Source of the DNA: Romanomermis culicivorax
Lineage: Eukaryota > Nematoda > Enoplea > Mermithida > Mermithidae
Reading direction: 5' to 3'
Assembly (NCBI GenBank): GCA_963922205.1
Contig: CAWUHX010000130.1
Coordinates: 620,001 to 684,000 of the forward strand
DNA length: 64,000 nucleotides
The notes beneath the pieces were generated by a model that saw only the letters and a program-made list of their open reading frames with translations, did not search any database and was not told the origin of the DNA. Position numbers and translations under genes: made by a program. This document shows positions 11,551-24,000 of this stretch, in pieces. Positions within the stretch are counted from its first letter, which is position 1. Each line of letters starts with the position of its first letter.

Positions 11551-12355
11551 GTGAGAAAGAATTTTTTTTCGTTTTTACTATTTTAAATTTTTTTGTCTTT
11601 TTCGTTTTCTTCATTTTTCTTTTTTCTACTTTTTTACTCTTTTAAATTTTTTCATGTCAATTTTTTTCTTTTTACTTTTTCTAGTTTTTTTTCAATTTTT
11701 TTTAATTTTCGAATGTTTACTTCACCTTTTTTACTATTTTTTCACTTCACCTTTGTTCTTTTACTTTTTATTTTTTCTGTTTTTTTTAGTTTTCCATTTT
11801 TTACTCTAACTTTGGTTTAATTTCTTTTTATTACACTGGAAATTTTTTTATTTTTTCAATTTTTCACGATTTTTGTACTTCCATTTTTCTTTACTACCTA
11901 TTTCATCTTTTCTTATTTTTTTACTTTTTCAAATTTTTTCACTTTTCTTTTCAGGTTTTTTAATTTTTTAGTTTTTTTATTTTTTACTTTTACTTTTTTG
12001 AATGCAGAATTTTTTTTTCTCAGTGTTACTTTTTTTTAATTTTTTTAGTTTATTGTGATTTTTTTTATTTTTACCTTCTACTTTTTATAACGTTTGTCTA
12101 ATTTTTTCACTTCATTTTATCATTTTTTGTATTTTTTCCTCTTCTTTTTATTTTTTCAATTTTTCAGTGTATACCTTTTATTGTGAACGTTCTTCTTTTT
12201 TTCTTTTTTTGTCTGCTTTTTCCACTTTTTCACACTATTTTTTCATTTTCCTTATTATATTTTTTACTTTTTTTTATTTTTATTTTTTTTGTTTTCCTTT
12301 GTACTTTTTTAGTGTATTTTTTACTGAATATTTTTTATAATTTTTTTTTTAACAG
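11551..12355 (+). other. Intron 5: T-rich intron
   Basis: 805 bp, mostly T with scattered C and A. It is a degenerate TTTTTACTTTTT-type low-complexity sequence without a clean unit. Ends TTTTTTTAACAG. Open reading frames here are only poly-Phe/Leu/Ser readings of T runs. Confidence 0.85.
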
Positions 12356-12506
12356 TTGAGCCCGATTTTCAAACGGAATTTTAGTCAAATTCAAAAGAAA
12401 CGTTGTTCAAAGCATCCGTTCGAACGTGTACAAACGCCCTACCAAGTTTTTAGTTGGACGGCGCCGGCCTTTGCCCATTCGTCCGATTTTATAAGGGCCG
12501 AAGATG
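12356..12506 (+). CDS. CLUH: CLUH exon 6: end of GSKIP-like domain
   Basis: Codons 240-289. Reads [34 protein letters not shown] and FIRAED. Family equivalents are ISPSF-R-F-IQKRR, HAFERVATPYQVY-W-AP and IRAEDA. Phase 0 in, phase 1 out before GTGAAA. Confidence 0.96.
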
Positions 12507-13991
12507 GTGAAAAAAAATTTTGATGGAAATTTGATCAAATTCTAGAAATTTTGTTGATTTTTTGGGTTTTTTTCGTTTTTTTGCGTTATTTTTGTATTTT
12601 TTTGCAATTTTTAATTTAAAATTTTCTTTATGTTTTTTCCGCTTATATTTTTAGTTTTTCTGTCCTTTTTATTTTTCCGTTTTTTTTCTACTTTCTTTTT
12701 TTTATCTTTTCTCTCTCTTTCGTTTTTTTGCGTTTTTTGTTTAGCAGTTTTTCATTTTTTTTCTGGAATTTTTTCTGCTTTTTACTGTATGCGTTATTTT
12801 TATATTTTTTTGTCTTTCTCCAGTTTTTTAGATTTTTTTTTTTGATTTTTTTTGCAACTTTTCATGTTTTTTTCCTGCTCTGCTTTTTTTATTTTCCTCT
12901 ATTTTTTCAGTTTTTCTTCTTTTTTTGCGTTATTTTTCCCATTTTCTGATTTTTTCTTTCCTGGATTTTTTAGATTTTTTTTGATTTTTTTTATTTTTTT
13001 GACTTTTTATTTTCCTTTTTTAGATTATACTTTGGTTTTTTCTGTTCTATGTTTTTTTTTTATTTTTCTCCCTTTTTGCTGTTTTTTGCGTAATTTTTTC
13101 AGCAATTTTTCATTTATTCCTCCGTATTTTTTTATTTTTCTTCCTTTTTTTAATATTTTTCTGCTTTTTCCTGTTTTTTTGGTTTTCCTTCTTTGGGGTT
13201 TCTACCCTTTTTTATTAGTCTTTATTTTCTTTTCTTTCTTTGCGGTTTTTATTTTTTCCTAAACTTTTTAAATTTTCCTGCCTTTTCTTTTTTTACTTTT
13301 CTTACTTTTTAAATATTTTTCTGTTTTTTTTTTTTATTTTTCGGCTTATTTTTGTTTCTTTTTTTACATTTCTATGCTTTTTTCTAAATTTTGTATATTT
13401 TTCTGTTTTTTATCTGTGTTTCGTTTTTTTTTGCAATTTGGTATCTTTTTGTATTCTTCAATTTTTTGTTTTTTCGCATTTTTCTGTTCTGCAGTCATGT
13501 TTATTCAACATTTTTAGGGTTTTCTGTTTTTTTATATATTTCTGTCTTTTTTGTTTTGTTTTTTGCATTTTTTATCTGTTTTTTCCTGTATTTTATATAT
13601 TTTTCTGTTTTCTCCTGTTTTTGGCGTATTTCCGGAATTCTTTTTGTTTTTCTGCAGTTTTTGAGTTTTTGCACCCTTTTTCATATTTTCCGCTGTTTTA
13701 TTATTTTTTTTGCGGTTTTTACGTCTTTTCGCTGCATTTTTTTTATTTTTCTGCCCTTTTCTTGTTTTTTGTGTTATTGTTGTTTTTCAATTTTTTTCCT
13801 CTTTTTCATGTGTTTTCTTCCGTAATGCTATTTTTTTATTTTTATGTGATTGTTTTTTTTTAATAATTTTTTTGTTTTTTTTTTATTTTTTTTTATTTTT
13901 CCTGTATTTTTTCGATTATTTCTTTTTTTGTTTTTTTAAATTTTTTCAATTTTTTTAGTAATTTTTATTTCTATTTTTTAAATTTTTTTAG

Positions 13992-14017
13992 CTTTCGCTT
14001 TTAAATTGCGTTACGAA
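13992..14017 (+). repeat. Exon 7 5'-edge echo, copy 1
   Basis: 26 nt after TTTTTTTAG that match the first bases of exon 7 (coding [10 protein letters not shown]) with two substitutions (CTTTCG for CTTTTG, TTGCGT for TTGGGT). It then diverges into A and T runs. Confidence 0.93.
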
Positions 14018-14309
14018 AAATTTTTTCTGTTTTTTTTCTTTTCTTTTTTGATTTTTTTATGTTTGATCCTGTATTTATATTTTTTGTGCCTTTTCCCCGT
14101 TTTTTAGTTTTTTTTTGGTTTTTTTGGTTTCTTCTATGTGCTTCCTGCTTTTCTTGTATTTTCATGTTATTTTTTTTTGTTTCCATATTTTTTTTTGTTT
14201 TTTTTTCATTTTTTTGTTTTTTTTTTAATTTTTTTTGTTTTTTTTTCTTTTTGTTTTTGTTTTAGTTTTTTGTTTTATTATCCTTTTTTATTTTTACTTC
14301 TTTTTTTAG

Positions 14310-14335
14310 CTTTCGCTTTTAAATTGCGTTACGAA
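14310..14335 (+). repeat. Exon 7 5'-edge echo, copy 2
   Basis: 318 bp after copy 1 and identical to it over the exon edge, also after TTTTTTTAG. Both copies share the same two substitutions, so they descend from one echo that was then re-duplicated. Confidence 0.93.
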
Positions 14336-14582
14336 AAATTTTTTCTGTTTTTTTTCTTTTCTTTTTTGCCTTTTTTATGTTTTATAATGTATTTATATTT
14401 TTTGTGCCTTTTCCCCGTTTTTCAGTTATTTTTGTTTTTTTTTGGTTTCTTCTATGTGGTTTCTTTTTGGTTTCTCTTTTTATTTTTTCGTTTCCATATT
14501 TTTATTTTTTTTGTTTTTTTTTTCATTTTTTTTGTTTTTTCTGTTTTTTTTTACTTTTTTATTTATATTTATATTTTTTTAG

Positions 14583-14719
14583 CTTTTGCTTTTAAATTGG
14601 GTTACGAAGAACATATTCCCAATCAAACGCGAGAATGGAACGAAGAACTACAAACGACAAGGGAATTACCACGAAAATCCCTGCCCGAACGGTTACTGCG
14701 GGAAAGAGCCGTGTTTAAA
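14583..14719 (+). CDS. CLUH: CLUH exon 7: start of Clu domain
   Basis: Codons 290-335. Reads [20 protein letters not shown] then [20 protein letters not shown]. This is the most conserved stretch of CLU proteins ([18 protein letters not shown]). Phase 1 in, phase 0 out at AAA before GTAAAA. It leads into the Clu domain. Confidence 0.97.
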
Positions 14720-15987
14720 GTAAAAAAATTTAAAAAATTGAAAAATTTTCAAAAAAATTAAAAAAATTTTTTTTTCGAATTTTGTAAAAAATACGTAAAT
14801 ATAAAATAAAAATTAAATATATAAAATAATAAAAAAATCATAATAAATAATAAATTTATATTAAAAATATGAAATAAAAATTCCAAATCATTTTTACAAA
14901 AAAAAAAAAATTTTTTCAATTTTTACAACAAAAAAAACTTTTCCCGATGTTTTTAGCCCAATTTTGTAAAAAACAAAATTTGAGGCTTGATTTTCTAGAA
15001 AAAAAATCAAATTTTAGGCAAAATTCGCTGGGTAAAAAACACAATTTTTTGCAAAATTTTGTAAAAAAAAAAGTTTTTTTCCAAGTTTATATATTTTTTC
15101 AAAGTTTTTGTGAAAATTAACAAGAAAATTGATTTCTTTTTTTTTTGTTGAATTTTCTATAAAAAAAATTTTTTTTGGCCTGAATTCTCCTCAAAAGACA
15201 CAATTTTTGGCAAAACTTTTGAAAAACAAAACAATTTTTACGTGAAATTTTGTCGATTTTTTTTGAAATTTTCACAAAAATTAAATTTCTTTGTTGAATT
15301 TTCTTCAAAAAAACTTTTTGGCCTTAATGAATTTTCTATAGAAAAAACATTTTTTGATCGAATTCGCAAAAAAAACTTTGCGAAAAAAGTATTTATTTGA
15401 TATTTGTAAAAAAAACAATTCAGCTTTCAAATTTTTGCAAAAATAAAAATTTTCTGTTGAATTTTACATAAAAAAGTTTTTTAGTTAAATTCACCTTAAA
15501 AATACTATTTTTAGCAAAATTTAAAAAAAAACAGTTTTTAAAAAGTTTTTATCTGAATTTTGTAAATTTTTTCACGATTTTTTCAGAAATTTAAAAAAAA
15601 TATTGTTGAATTTTTTTTTAAATTTAAATTGAAAAAAATATTTTTTGTCTAAAAATCATCAAAAATTTTTTTCTAAAAATTTTTGTTAAAAAACGCTTTT
15701 TTCAAATTTTCTACGAAAACCAAACATTGCAATGTAAAACTTTAAAATTTAAATGCATTTTTCTTTATATTGAAATTATAATTCGATATAATTTTTTAGT
15801 TTTATAAATTAAATATTCAAATTTTATATTTTTTTAATTTTAAATTTTAGTTTTTAAATTTTTTCGACTTTTTTTTTGATTAAAAAATTTGAATTTGAAA
15901 ATTCAAATTTAAAATTTGAATTTGAAAATTCAAAATTTAAATTTAAAATTTGAATTTCAAAATTCAAATTCAAAATTTGAATTTCAG
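14720..15987 (+). repeat. Intron 7: A/T-rich with inverted AATTTGAATTT repeats at the acceptor end
   Basis: 1,268 bp. The middle (about 14980-15560) is a loose 120-150 bp repeat carrying GAATTTTCTA and CAAAATTT words. The last 105 bp before the acceptor alternates AATTTGAATTTG and CAAATTCAAAATTT, a self-complementary microsatellite. Ends TTTGAATTTCAG. Confidence 0.8.
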
Positions 15988-16079
15988 GTTCATAGCGATT
16001 TCGTTACGGCGGCTACTCGCGGAGCAATGGCCGTCGTCGACGGTCACGTGATGGCCATCAACCCGGGCGACGACCCGAA
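15988..16079 (+). CDS. CLUH: CLUH exon 8: Clu domain core
   Basis: Codons 336-366. Reads [20 protein letters not shown] and [11 protein letters not shown]. Family: [30 protein letters not shown]. Phase 0 in, phase 2 out before GTATGT. Strikingly GC-rich compared with the introns on either side. Confidence 0.97.
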
Positions 16080-17181
16080 GTATGTTCGATCTTTTTTCCT
16101 AATTTTTAAAATTATTGAAAAATTTAAATTTTTTAAAATTTTCAAAATTTCGAAAAATTTGAGAATTTCAAAATTTTAAATTCTAAAAAATTCAAAATTT
16201 TGGAAAAATTTGACAATTTTATGAATTTTAAACATTCGAAAAATGTGAATTTAAGAAAAATTTGAAATTTCGGAAAAAAGTAAAAGTTTTTTAAATTTCA
16301 AAAAAATTTAATTTTGAAAAATGTGAATTTTTGAAAAATTTGAAACTTTGAAATATTGGAAATTCTCGACAATTTTCAGGTCTCAAAAATGATAAATTCT
16401 GAAAATTTTGAAATTTCAGAAAAATGTGAAAGTTTTTTAAATTTCAAAAAAAATTTAAATTTTGAAAAATGTGAATTTTCGAAAAATTTAAAACATTGAA
16501 ATATCGGAAATTCTCGACAATTTTCAGGTCTCAAAAATGATAAATTCTGAAAAATTTGAAATTTCAGAAAAATGTAAAAGTTTTCCAAATTTCAAAAAAA
16601 TTTTAAATTTTGAAAAATGTGAATTTTTGAAAAATTTGAAACTTTAAAGTATCGGAAATTCTCGACAATTTTCAGGTCTCAAAAGTGATAAATTCTGAAA
16701 AATTTGAAATTTCAGAAAAATGTAAAAGTTTTCCAAATTTCAAAAAAATGTGAATTTTCGAAAAATTTAAAACTTTGAAAAATCTGAAACTGTGAAAAAT
16801 TTGCAGGTTTGAAGAATCTGAAATCTGGATTTTTAAAATTTCTCAATTCTACCAAGTTTGGAAGTTTTAAGATATTTTTCAAATTTTGTTGAATTTCGAA
16901 ATTTTTAGGAAAATTCTACGAAATAATTGGAGTTTTGTAGAATTTTAAAATTTTGCATAATTGTATAAATTCTAGAAAATTTATAAAATTCTGTAAAATT
17001 GGCACATTTCTTAAATTCTTAAAGTGAGTTTTTAAATTTTATGAAGTTTGTTTTTCAAAAGTTTTTCGAATTTTTTTTCTTTTTTGAAAATTTTGTGAAA
17101 TTCTAAAAATGTTGAATTTTAAGATTTTCAAATTGAAAAAAATGTAAAATTTAAATTTAAATTGTTTTTTTTTAATTTTAG
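16080..17181 (+). repeat. Intron 8: about 147-bp tandem repeat with internal TTTTCAG
   Basis: 1,102 bp. Three units (AG ends near 16379, 16526 and 16674) share TTCTCGACAATTTTCAGGTC, each a complete acceptor-like site inside the intron. The flanking sequence is A/T runs with GAAAAATTTGAA words. Ends TTTAATTTTAG. Confidence 0.88.
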
Positions 17182-17284
17182 GATTCAAATGTACATTTGG
17201 AATAATATTTTCTTTTCGTTGGGCTACGACGTCAAAGAACATTATAAAGATTTTGGGGGCGACGCTGCCGCTTTCGTTGGACCG
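17182..17284 (+). CDS. CLUH: CLUH exon 9: Clu domain
   Basis: Codons 366-400. Reads [20 protein letters not shown] then [14 protein letters not shown]. Family: [32 protein letters not shown]. Phase 2 in, phase 0 out before GTAGCA, a weak donor. Confidence 0.97.
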
Positions 17285-20200
17285 GTAGCAAAAATAAATT
17301 TTTAATTTAATTTTGAAATTTTAATTTTTCAAAAATTTTAAAATTTTATTTTTTTCCATAAATTTTAAAATTTTAATTTTTTTCATAAATTTCAAAATTT
17401 TATTTTCTGTTCAAAAATGATGAAATTTCATTTTTTTCAAATTTTTAGTTTTTTCAAAAATTTTAAAATTTTTTTTTTCCATAAACTTTAAAATTTTGAT
17501 TTTTTCATAAATTTCAAAAATTTAATTTTTTTCATAAATTTCGAAATTTTAATTTTCTGTTCAAAAGTTTTTAAATTTCATTTTTTTAAATATTTAGTTT
17601 TTTCAAAAATTTTGAAATCTTATTTTTTTCATAAATTTGAAAATTTTAATTTTCTGTTAAAAAATTTTTAAATTTCATTTTTTTCAAATATTCAGTTTTT
17701 TCAAAAATTTTGAAATCTGAATTTTTCCCATAAATTTTAAAATTTTAATGTTTTTCATAAATTTCGAAATTTTATTTTTCTGTTCGAAAATTTTAAAATT
17801 TCATTTTTTCAAATTTTTAGTTTCTCCAAAAATTTTGAAATCTTAATTTTTTTCATAAATTTTAAAATCTTAGTTTTTTTCATAAATTTTAAAATTTTAT
17901 TTTCCTGTTCTAAAATTATAAAATTTCATTTTTTTCAAATTTTCAGTTTTTTCAAAAATTTTAATTTTTTTCATAAATTTTAAAATTTTATTTTTCTGTT
18001 CAAAAATTATAAAATTTCATTTTTTCAAATTTTTAGTTTTTTCAAAAATTTTAAAATTTTATTTTTTTTCATAAATTTTAATTTTTTTCATAAATTTTAA
18101 AATTTTATTTTTCTGTCCAACATTTTTAAATTTCATTTTTTTCAAATCTTTACTTTTTTTAAAAATTTTGAAATCTTAATTTTTGTTCATAAATTTTTAA
18201 ATTTTAATTTTTTTTCATAAATTTTAAAATTTTAATTTTCTGTTCAAAAATTCAAAAATTTCATTTTTTCCAAATCTTTAGTTTTTTCAAAAATTTTAAA
18301 ATCTTAATTTTTTTCATAAATTTTAAAATTTTAATTTTTCTCATAAATTTTAAAAATTTTTTTCTGTTCAAAAATTTTAAAATTTCATTTTTTTCAAATT
18401 TTTAGTTTTTTCAAAAATTTTAAATCTTTCAAATATTTCCTTACTTTTTGGTTTCCAGATTTTTTGTTAATTTTTATTTTTTGTTTTGTTTTTTATTTAC
18501 TTTTTTTTGTTATTTTTCTCATTTCAGTTGTTTTTTCGATATATTTTTCCTTATTTTTTTGTTTTTATTATTTATTTTTGCCATTTTTTGTTTTTTTTGT
18601 ATTTTTATTTTGTTGCTTTTTGTTATTTTTTATGTTTTTCAATTTTTTATCTTTGCAATTTCTTAATTTTTCTCCGTTTTGTTTATTTCCTTTTTTTAAA
18701 TTTTTTCTACATTGTTCTTTTTGTTCCTTTTCTCGATTTTTCATTTAAAATTTTTTTTCGTTTTTTTTTGTTTTTTGTTGATTTTCTTCAACTTTTTTCT
18801 CCATTTTGTTTTTTTGTTTGTTTTATTTTTTAATTTTTTCCAAATTTAATAGTTTTTCCTTTTGTTTCTTCATTGTTTTCTTTATTCTTTCTTTTTTTAT
18901 TCCACTTTTTGAATTTTTTTGCATTTTCTGTTTTTTTTTTATTTCTCTTTTTTTACAATTGTCATTTTTTTATTTTTTTTAATTTTTTTGAATTTTTTTT
19001 AATTCCTTCATTGGTTTCTTCAGTACGAAAAAAATTTTTTTTACTATTTCGAATTTAATTTCGAAAAATTAAGAATTTTGAATTTTAATTTTCAAGGATT
19101 TTTCATTATTTTTAATTTAAATTTTAAATTCAAAAAAATTTTTTTCAACTTCAATTTCGTCAAATTAAAAATTCTATTACTTTAATTTTCCAAGATTTTA
19201 TTAATTTTTAATTTTAATTTTAAATTTTGAAAAAATTGTTTCAATTTTTATTTCGAAAAATTGAGAATTTTAAATTTTAATTGTCAAGGATTTTTCATAA
19301 TTTCTAATTTAAATTTTGAATTCAAAAAAATTTTTTTCAACTTCAATTTCGACAAATTAAAAATTCTATTACTTTAATTTTCGAAGATTTTATTAATTTT
19401 TAATTTTAATTTTAAATTTTGAAAAAAATGTTTCAATTTTAATTTCGAAAAATTGAGAATTTTAAATTTTAATTGTCAAAGATTTTTCATAATTTTTAAT
19501 TTTATTTTTTAACTTAAAAAAAAATTTTTCAACTTTAATTTCGAAAAATTCAAAATTCTATATAACTTTAATTCTCGAAGATTTTTGTAATTTTTAATTT
19601 TAATTTTAAATTTTGAAAAAATTGTTTCAACTTTAATATCGAAAAATTATGGATTTTAAATAGTTTAATTTTCAAATTTTTTCATAATTTTCAAATTTAA
19701 AAAAAAAAATTTTTCAATTTTAATTTCGAAAAATTAAAAATTCTATAACTTTAATTTTCGAAGATGTTTGTAATTTTTAATTTTAATTTTAAATTTAAAA
19801 AAAAATTTCAACTTCAATTTCGAAAAATTAAGAGTTTTAATTTTTAATTTTCAATGATTTTTCTAATTTTCAATTTTAATTTTTTTTTCAATTTTTTCTA
19901 TTCGAATTTTTTAAGTTGCTTGTTTCGAGTGTTTTTATTTTTCCATTCTCTTGTTTTTCTTTTTTATTTCCAATTATTTTTAGTTTTTTTTGTTTGTGTT
20001 ATTCTTTTTTCTTGTTTCTATTGTTTTTTATTTCTTCTGGTTTCTTTTGTTGATATGTTTTTTTTAATTTTTTTTGTTTTTCTCTTATTTTTTCATTTAT
20101 TTAATTTTTCTTCTTTTTTCTGTTTTTTTCTTTTTTTCTCCATTTGACTTACATATATTTCTTTATACTTTTGCTTTCTTTCTTTTCTTCCTTTATTTTA

Positions 20201-20818
20201 TCTTTTTGTAAATTTTACTTTTTCTTGTATTATCTTTACTTTATTTTCTTTTTTTTTTGTTATTTCGTCATTTTCCCCTTTTTTATTTTTTTTTATTTTT
20301 CTTTTCGATTTTCAATTCATTTTTTCCTTTTTTCTTTATTCTTTTTTTTAATTCTTTTCTTTTTGTCTTTCTTGTTTTATTACAATTTATTTAATTTTAT
20401 TTTCTTTTTTATTTCTTCCTTTTTTTCTTGTAATTTTTTTCAATTTTAATTTTCGTTTTTTTTCATTTTATTTTTTCAATTTCGCTTATTTTTCTTGTTT
20501 TCTAAATTTTCATTGTTCTATTTTTTCTCATTTTTCATTTCTCTCTTTTTTCTTTTTCTTATTTTTTTCTTTGTTTTTCTCCATTTGTTATTTTTTTGAT
20601 TGCTCGATTTTTATTTTTTATTAATTTTTTGCTTTTTAAAATTATTTTTTACTTTTGATTTTTTACATTTTTTTCAATTTTTCATCTTTTTGCTTTATTT
20701 TTTTTTGTTTTTTCGTTGTTTTTCTTCGTTGCTGATTTGTGTTTTTCTTAATTTTTTTGATTTTTAATTTTTTCAATTAATTAATTAATTAATTAATTAA
20801 TTTTTTTCTAAAAATTAG
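17285..20818 (+). repeat. Intron 9: mosaic of two arrays separated by T-rich blocks
   Basis: 3,534 bp. From 17290 to 18430 it holds a repeat of about 115 bp with TTTTTTCATAAATTTTAAAA and TTCTGTTCAAAA. From 18440 to 19040 it is T-rich. From 19050 to 19860 it holds a repeat of about 175 bp with TTTCGAAAAATTAAGAATTT. From 19870 to 20770 it is T-rich again. Just before the acceptor sits a TTAA run (20775-20803). The acceptor itself, AAAAATTAG, has a poor pyrimidine tract. Confidence 0.85.
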
Positions 20819-21031
20819 AATCACGATCTACAAGGCGTAAAATCTTATTTCAATTTGGATCCGGAAAATTTGTACGTTTTGGGCACGGTTGTGGTGGATT
20901 ACCGGGGTTTCCGGGTCACCGCCCAATCCATCATACCCGGCATTTTGGAACGCGATCAGGAACAATCGGTCGTTTACGGATCGATCGATTTTGGTAAAAC
21001 CGTCGTTGCCACCGACAAATATCAACAATTG
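20819..21031 (+). CDS. CLUH: CLUH exon 10: Clu domain core
   Basis: Codons 401-471, phase 0 in and out. Reads [60 protein letters not shown] and [11 protein letters not shown]. These blocks are almost identical to fly and human CLU ([39 protein letters not shown]). The donor GTGAGT is strong and leads straight into the TTTACACT array. Confidence 0.98.
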
Positions 21032-24000
21032 GTGAGTTTACAACCAAACTTTACACTAAATTTAGTTTGAGTGTAAAGTTTTCATTTTTTACAAATTGAA
21101 CTTTACACTAAATTTAGTTTGAGTGTAAAGTTGCATTTTTTAGAAATTGAGCTTTACACTAATTTCACATATAGTGTAAAGTTCGATTTTCTATAAATTG
21201 AACTTTACACTAATTTTAGCTTCGGCGTTGTAAAATTACATTTTTGACAAATAAGTTTACACTAATTTTACATATAGTGTAAAATTTCACTTTCTCGAAA
21301 TTGAACTTTACACTAATTTTAGTTTCAGTGTTGTAAAATTACATTTTTGACAAATTAAGTTTAAACTAGTTTTATATATAGTGTAAAGTTCCACTTTTTT
21401 GAAATTGAACTTTACACTAATTTTAGCTTCAGTGTTGTAAAATTACATTTTTGACAAATAAGTTTACACTGATTTTAGGTATAGTGTAAAGTTCCACTTT
21501 TTTGAAATTGAACTTCACATTAATTTTAGCTTCAGTGTTGTAAAATTATATTTTTGACAAATAAGTTTACACTAATTTTATATATAGTGTAAAGTTCCAC
21601 TTTTTCGAAATTGAACTTTACACTAATTTTAGTTTCAGTGTTGTAAAATAACATTTTTGACAAATTAAGTTTAAACTAGTTTTATATATAGTGTAAAGTT
21701 CCACTTTTTTGAAATTGAACTTTACACTAATTTTAGCTTCAGTGTTGTAAAATTACATTTTTGACAAATAAGTTTACACTGATTTTAGGTATAGTGTAAA
21801 GTTCCACTTTTTTGAAATTGAACTTTACACTAATTTTAGCTTCAGTGTTGTAAAATTACAATTTTGATAAATTAAGTTTACACTAACTTTATATACAGTG
21901 TAAAGTTTCACTTTTTTGAAATTGAACTTTACACTAATTTTAGCTTCAGTGTTGTAAAATTACATTTTTGACAAATAAAGTTTAAACTAATTTTATATAT
22001 AGTGTAAAGTTCCACTTTTTTGAAATTGAACTTTACACTATTTTTAGCTCCCGTGTTGTAAAGTTTTATTTCTCACAAATTAAGCTTATTTACACTAATT
22101 TTAGGTATTGTGTAAAGTTCAACTTTTTCGAAATTGAACTTTACACTAATTTCAGCTTCAGTGTTGTAAAATTATATTTTTGACAAATAAGTTTACACTA
22201 ATTTTATATATAGTGTAAAGTTCCACTTTTTCGAAATTGAACTTTACACTAATTTTAGTTTCAGTGTTGTAAAATAACATTTTTGACAAATTAAGTTTAA
22301 ACTAGTTTTATATATAGTGTAAAGTTCCACTTTTTTGAAATTGAACTTTACACTAATTTTAGCTTCAGTGTTGTAAAATTACATTTTTGACAAATAAGTT
22401 TACACTGATTTTAGGTATAGTGTAAAGTTCCACTTTTTTGAAATTGAACTTTACACTAATTTTAGCTTCAGTGTTGTAAAATTACAATTTTGATAAATTA
22501 AGTTTACACTAACTTTATATACAGTGTAAAGTTTCACTTTTTTGAAATTGAACTTTACACTAATTTTAGCTTCAGTGTTGTAAAATTACATTTTTGACAA
22601 ATAAAGTTTAAACTAATTTTATATATAGTGTAAAGTTCCACTTTTTTGAAATTGAACTTTACACTATTTTTAGCTCCCGTGTTGTAAAGTTTTATTTCTC
22701 ACAAATTAAGCTTATTTACACTAATTTTAGGTATTGTGTAAAGTTCAACTTTTTCGAAATTGAACTTTACACTAATTCCAGCTTTGGTGTAAAGTTCCGT
22801 TTTCATCAAAATGAATAAATACTTTACACTAATTTTTGGTGTAGTGTGAAGTTCCACTTTTTTCAAATTGAACTTTACACTAATTTTAGTTTCTGTGTTG
22901 TAAAGTTTTATTTTTCGCAAATTAAGCTTATTTACACTAATTTTAGGTATTGTGTAAAGTTTCTTTTTCTTCGAAGCGAAACTTTACACTAATTTTAGCT
23001 ATGGTGTAAAGTTCAATTTCTCACAGATTGAACTTTACAATAATAACAGCAATAGTGTGAAGTTAAAATTTTTGAAAGATTAGTGTTTACACTAATTTCA
23101 GCTTTAGTGTTGCGAAGTTTTATTTTTCAGTAATCAAGCTTTACACTAATTTGGCTATTCTGTTTAAGTTCCATTTTTAGACACTAAACTTTACACTTTT
23201 TTATCTATTGTGTAAAGTTCAATTTTTGGGGAAATTTAGCTTCACACTAGGTATAGCTGGAGTGTAAAATTCCATTTTTCACAAATTAAAGTTTACACTT
23301 ATTTTTGGTTTAGTGTAAAGTTCCGTTTCTTTCAAATAGAATTTCATACTCATTTTTAGCTTTAGTGTAATGTTCAATTTTTTAGAAATTAAACTTTACA
23401 CTAATTTTAGCTGTAGTCGGAAATTTAAATTTACACCAATTTGAGCTTGAGTGTAAAGTTCAATTTTTTTTAGAAATTGACTCAATACAATTTCAGCTTA
23501 AATGTATGTAAAGTTCATTTTTTCACTTTACACAAATTTCAGATGTAGTATAGAGCTTTATTTTTGGGAATGTAGCTTTACACTGATTACAGGTGCAGTG
23601 TAAAGCTTTGTTCTTCAGAAATTAAACTTTACACTACTTTTTCAGCTTGTGTGTAAAGTTTCATTCTTTAGGAATTTAATATTCTAAGCTTTGGTGTAAA
23701 GTTCCATTTCAAGAAATTGAGCTTTACATCAATTTCAGTTGTAGTGTAAGGTTTCATTTTTTAGAAATTTAACTTTACTAAAATTTTCAGTTTTGTGTAA
23801 TGTTCCATTTTCTAGACATTGAACTTTACACTAATATTATTAGCTTAGGTGTAAAGTTTCATTTTTTAAGAAATTGAACTCTACTAAAATTTTAGGTTTT
23901 GTGTAATGTTCCATTTTTTCGTCATTGAACTTTACACTATTTTAGCTAGAGTGTAAACTTCACATTCTGGAAATTCAACTTTACATCAATGTGTAATGTT

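Larger units (their letters stand above)
12507..14582 (+). repeat. Intron 6: T-rich intron with exon 7 5'-edge echoes
   Basis: 2,076 bp, very T-rich on this strand, with TTTTTCTG and TTTTGTTTTT words and almost no A. The last 600 bp is a roughly 300-bp tandem repeat whose units each carry a copy of the start of exon 7 (listed separately). Confidence 0.9.

Noticed and set aside
11593-14761. Many Phe/Leu/Ser-rich open frames that look like membrane proteins
   Set aside because: They are readings of T-rich introns 5 and 6 in several frames at once, with no family match. The only coding part is exon 7 at the end.
20775-20803. TTAA run as a piggyBac-type target site
   Set aside because: A simple tetranucleotide run with no element next to it.
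20828-21028. Minus-strand frame opposite exon 10, and similar ones opposite exons 3, 20 and 23
   Set aside because: Shadow frames of real, GC-richer exons. The sense reading matches CLU residue by residue.
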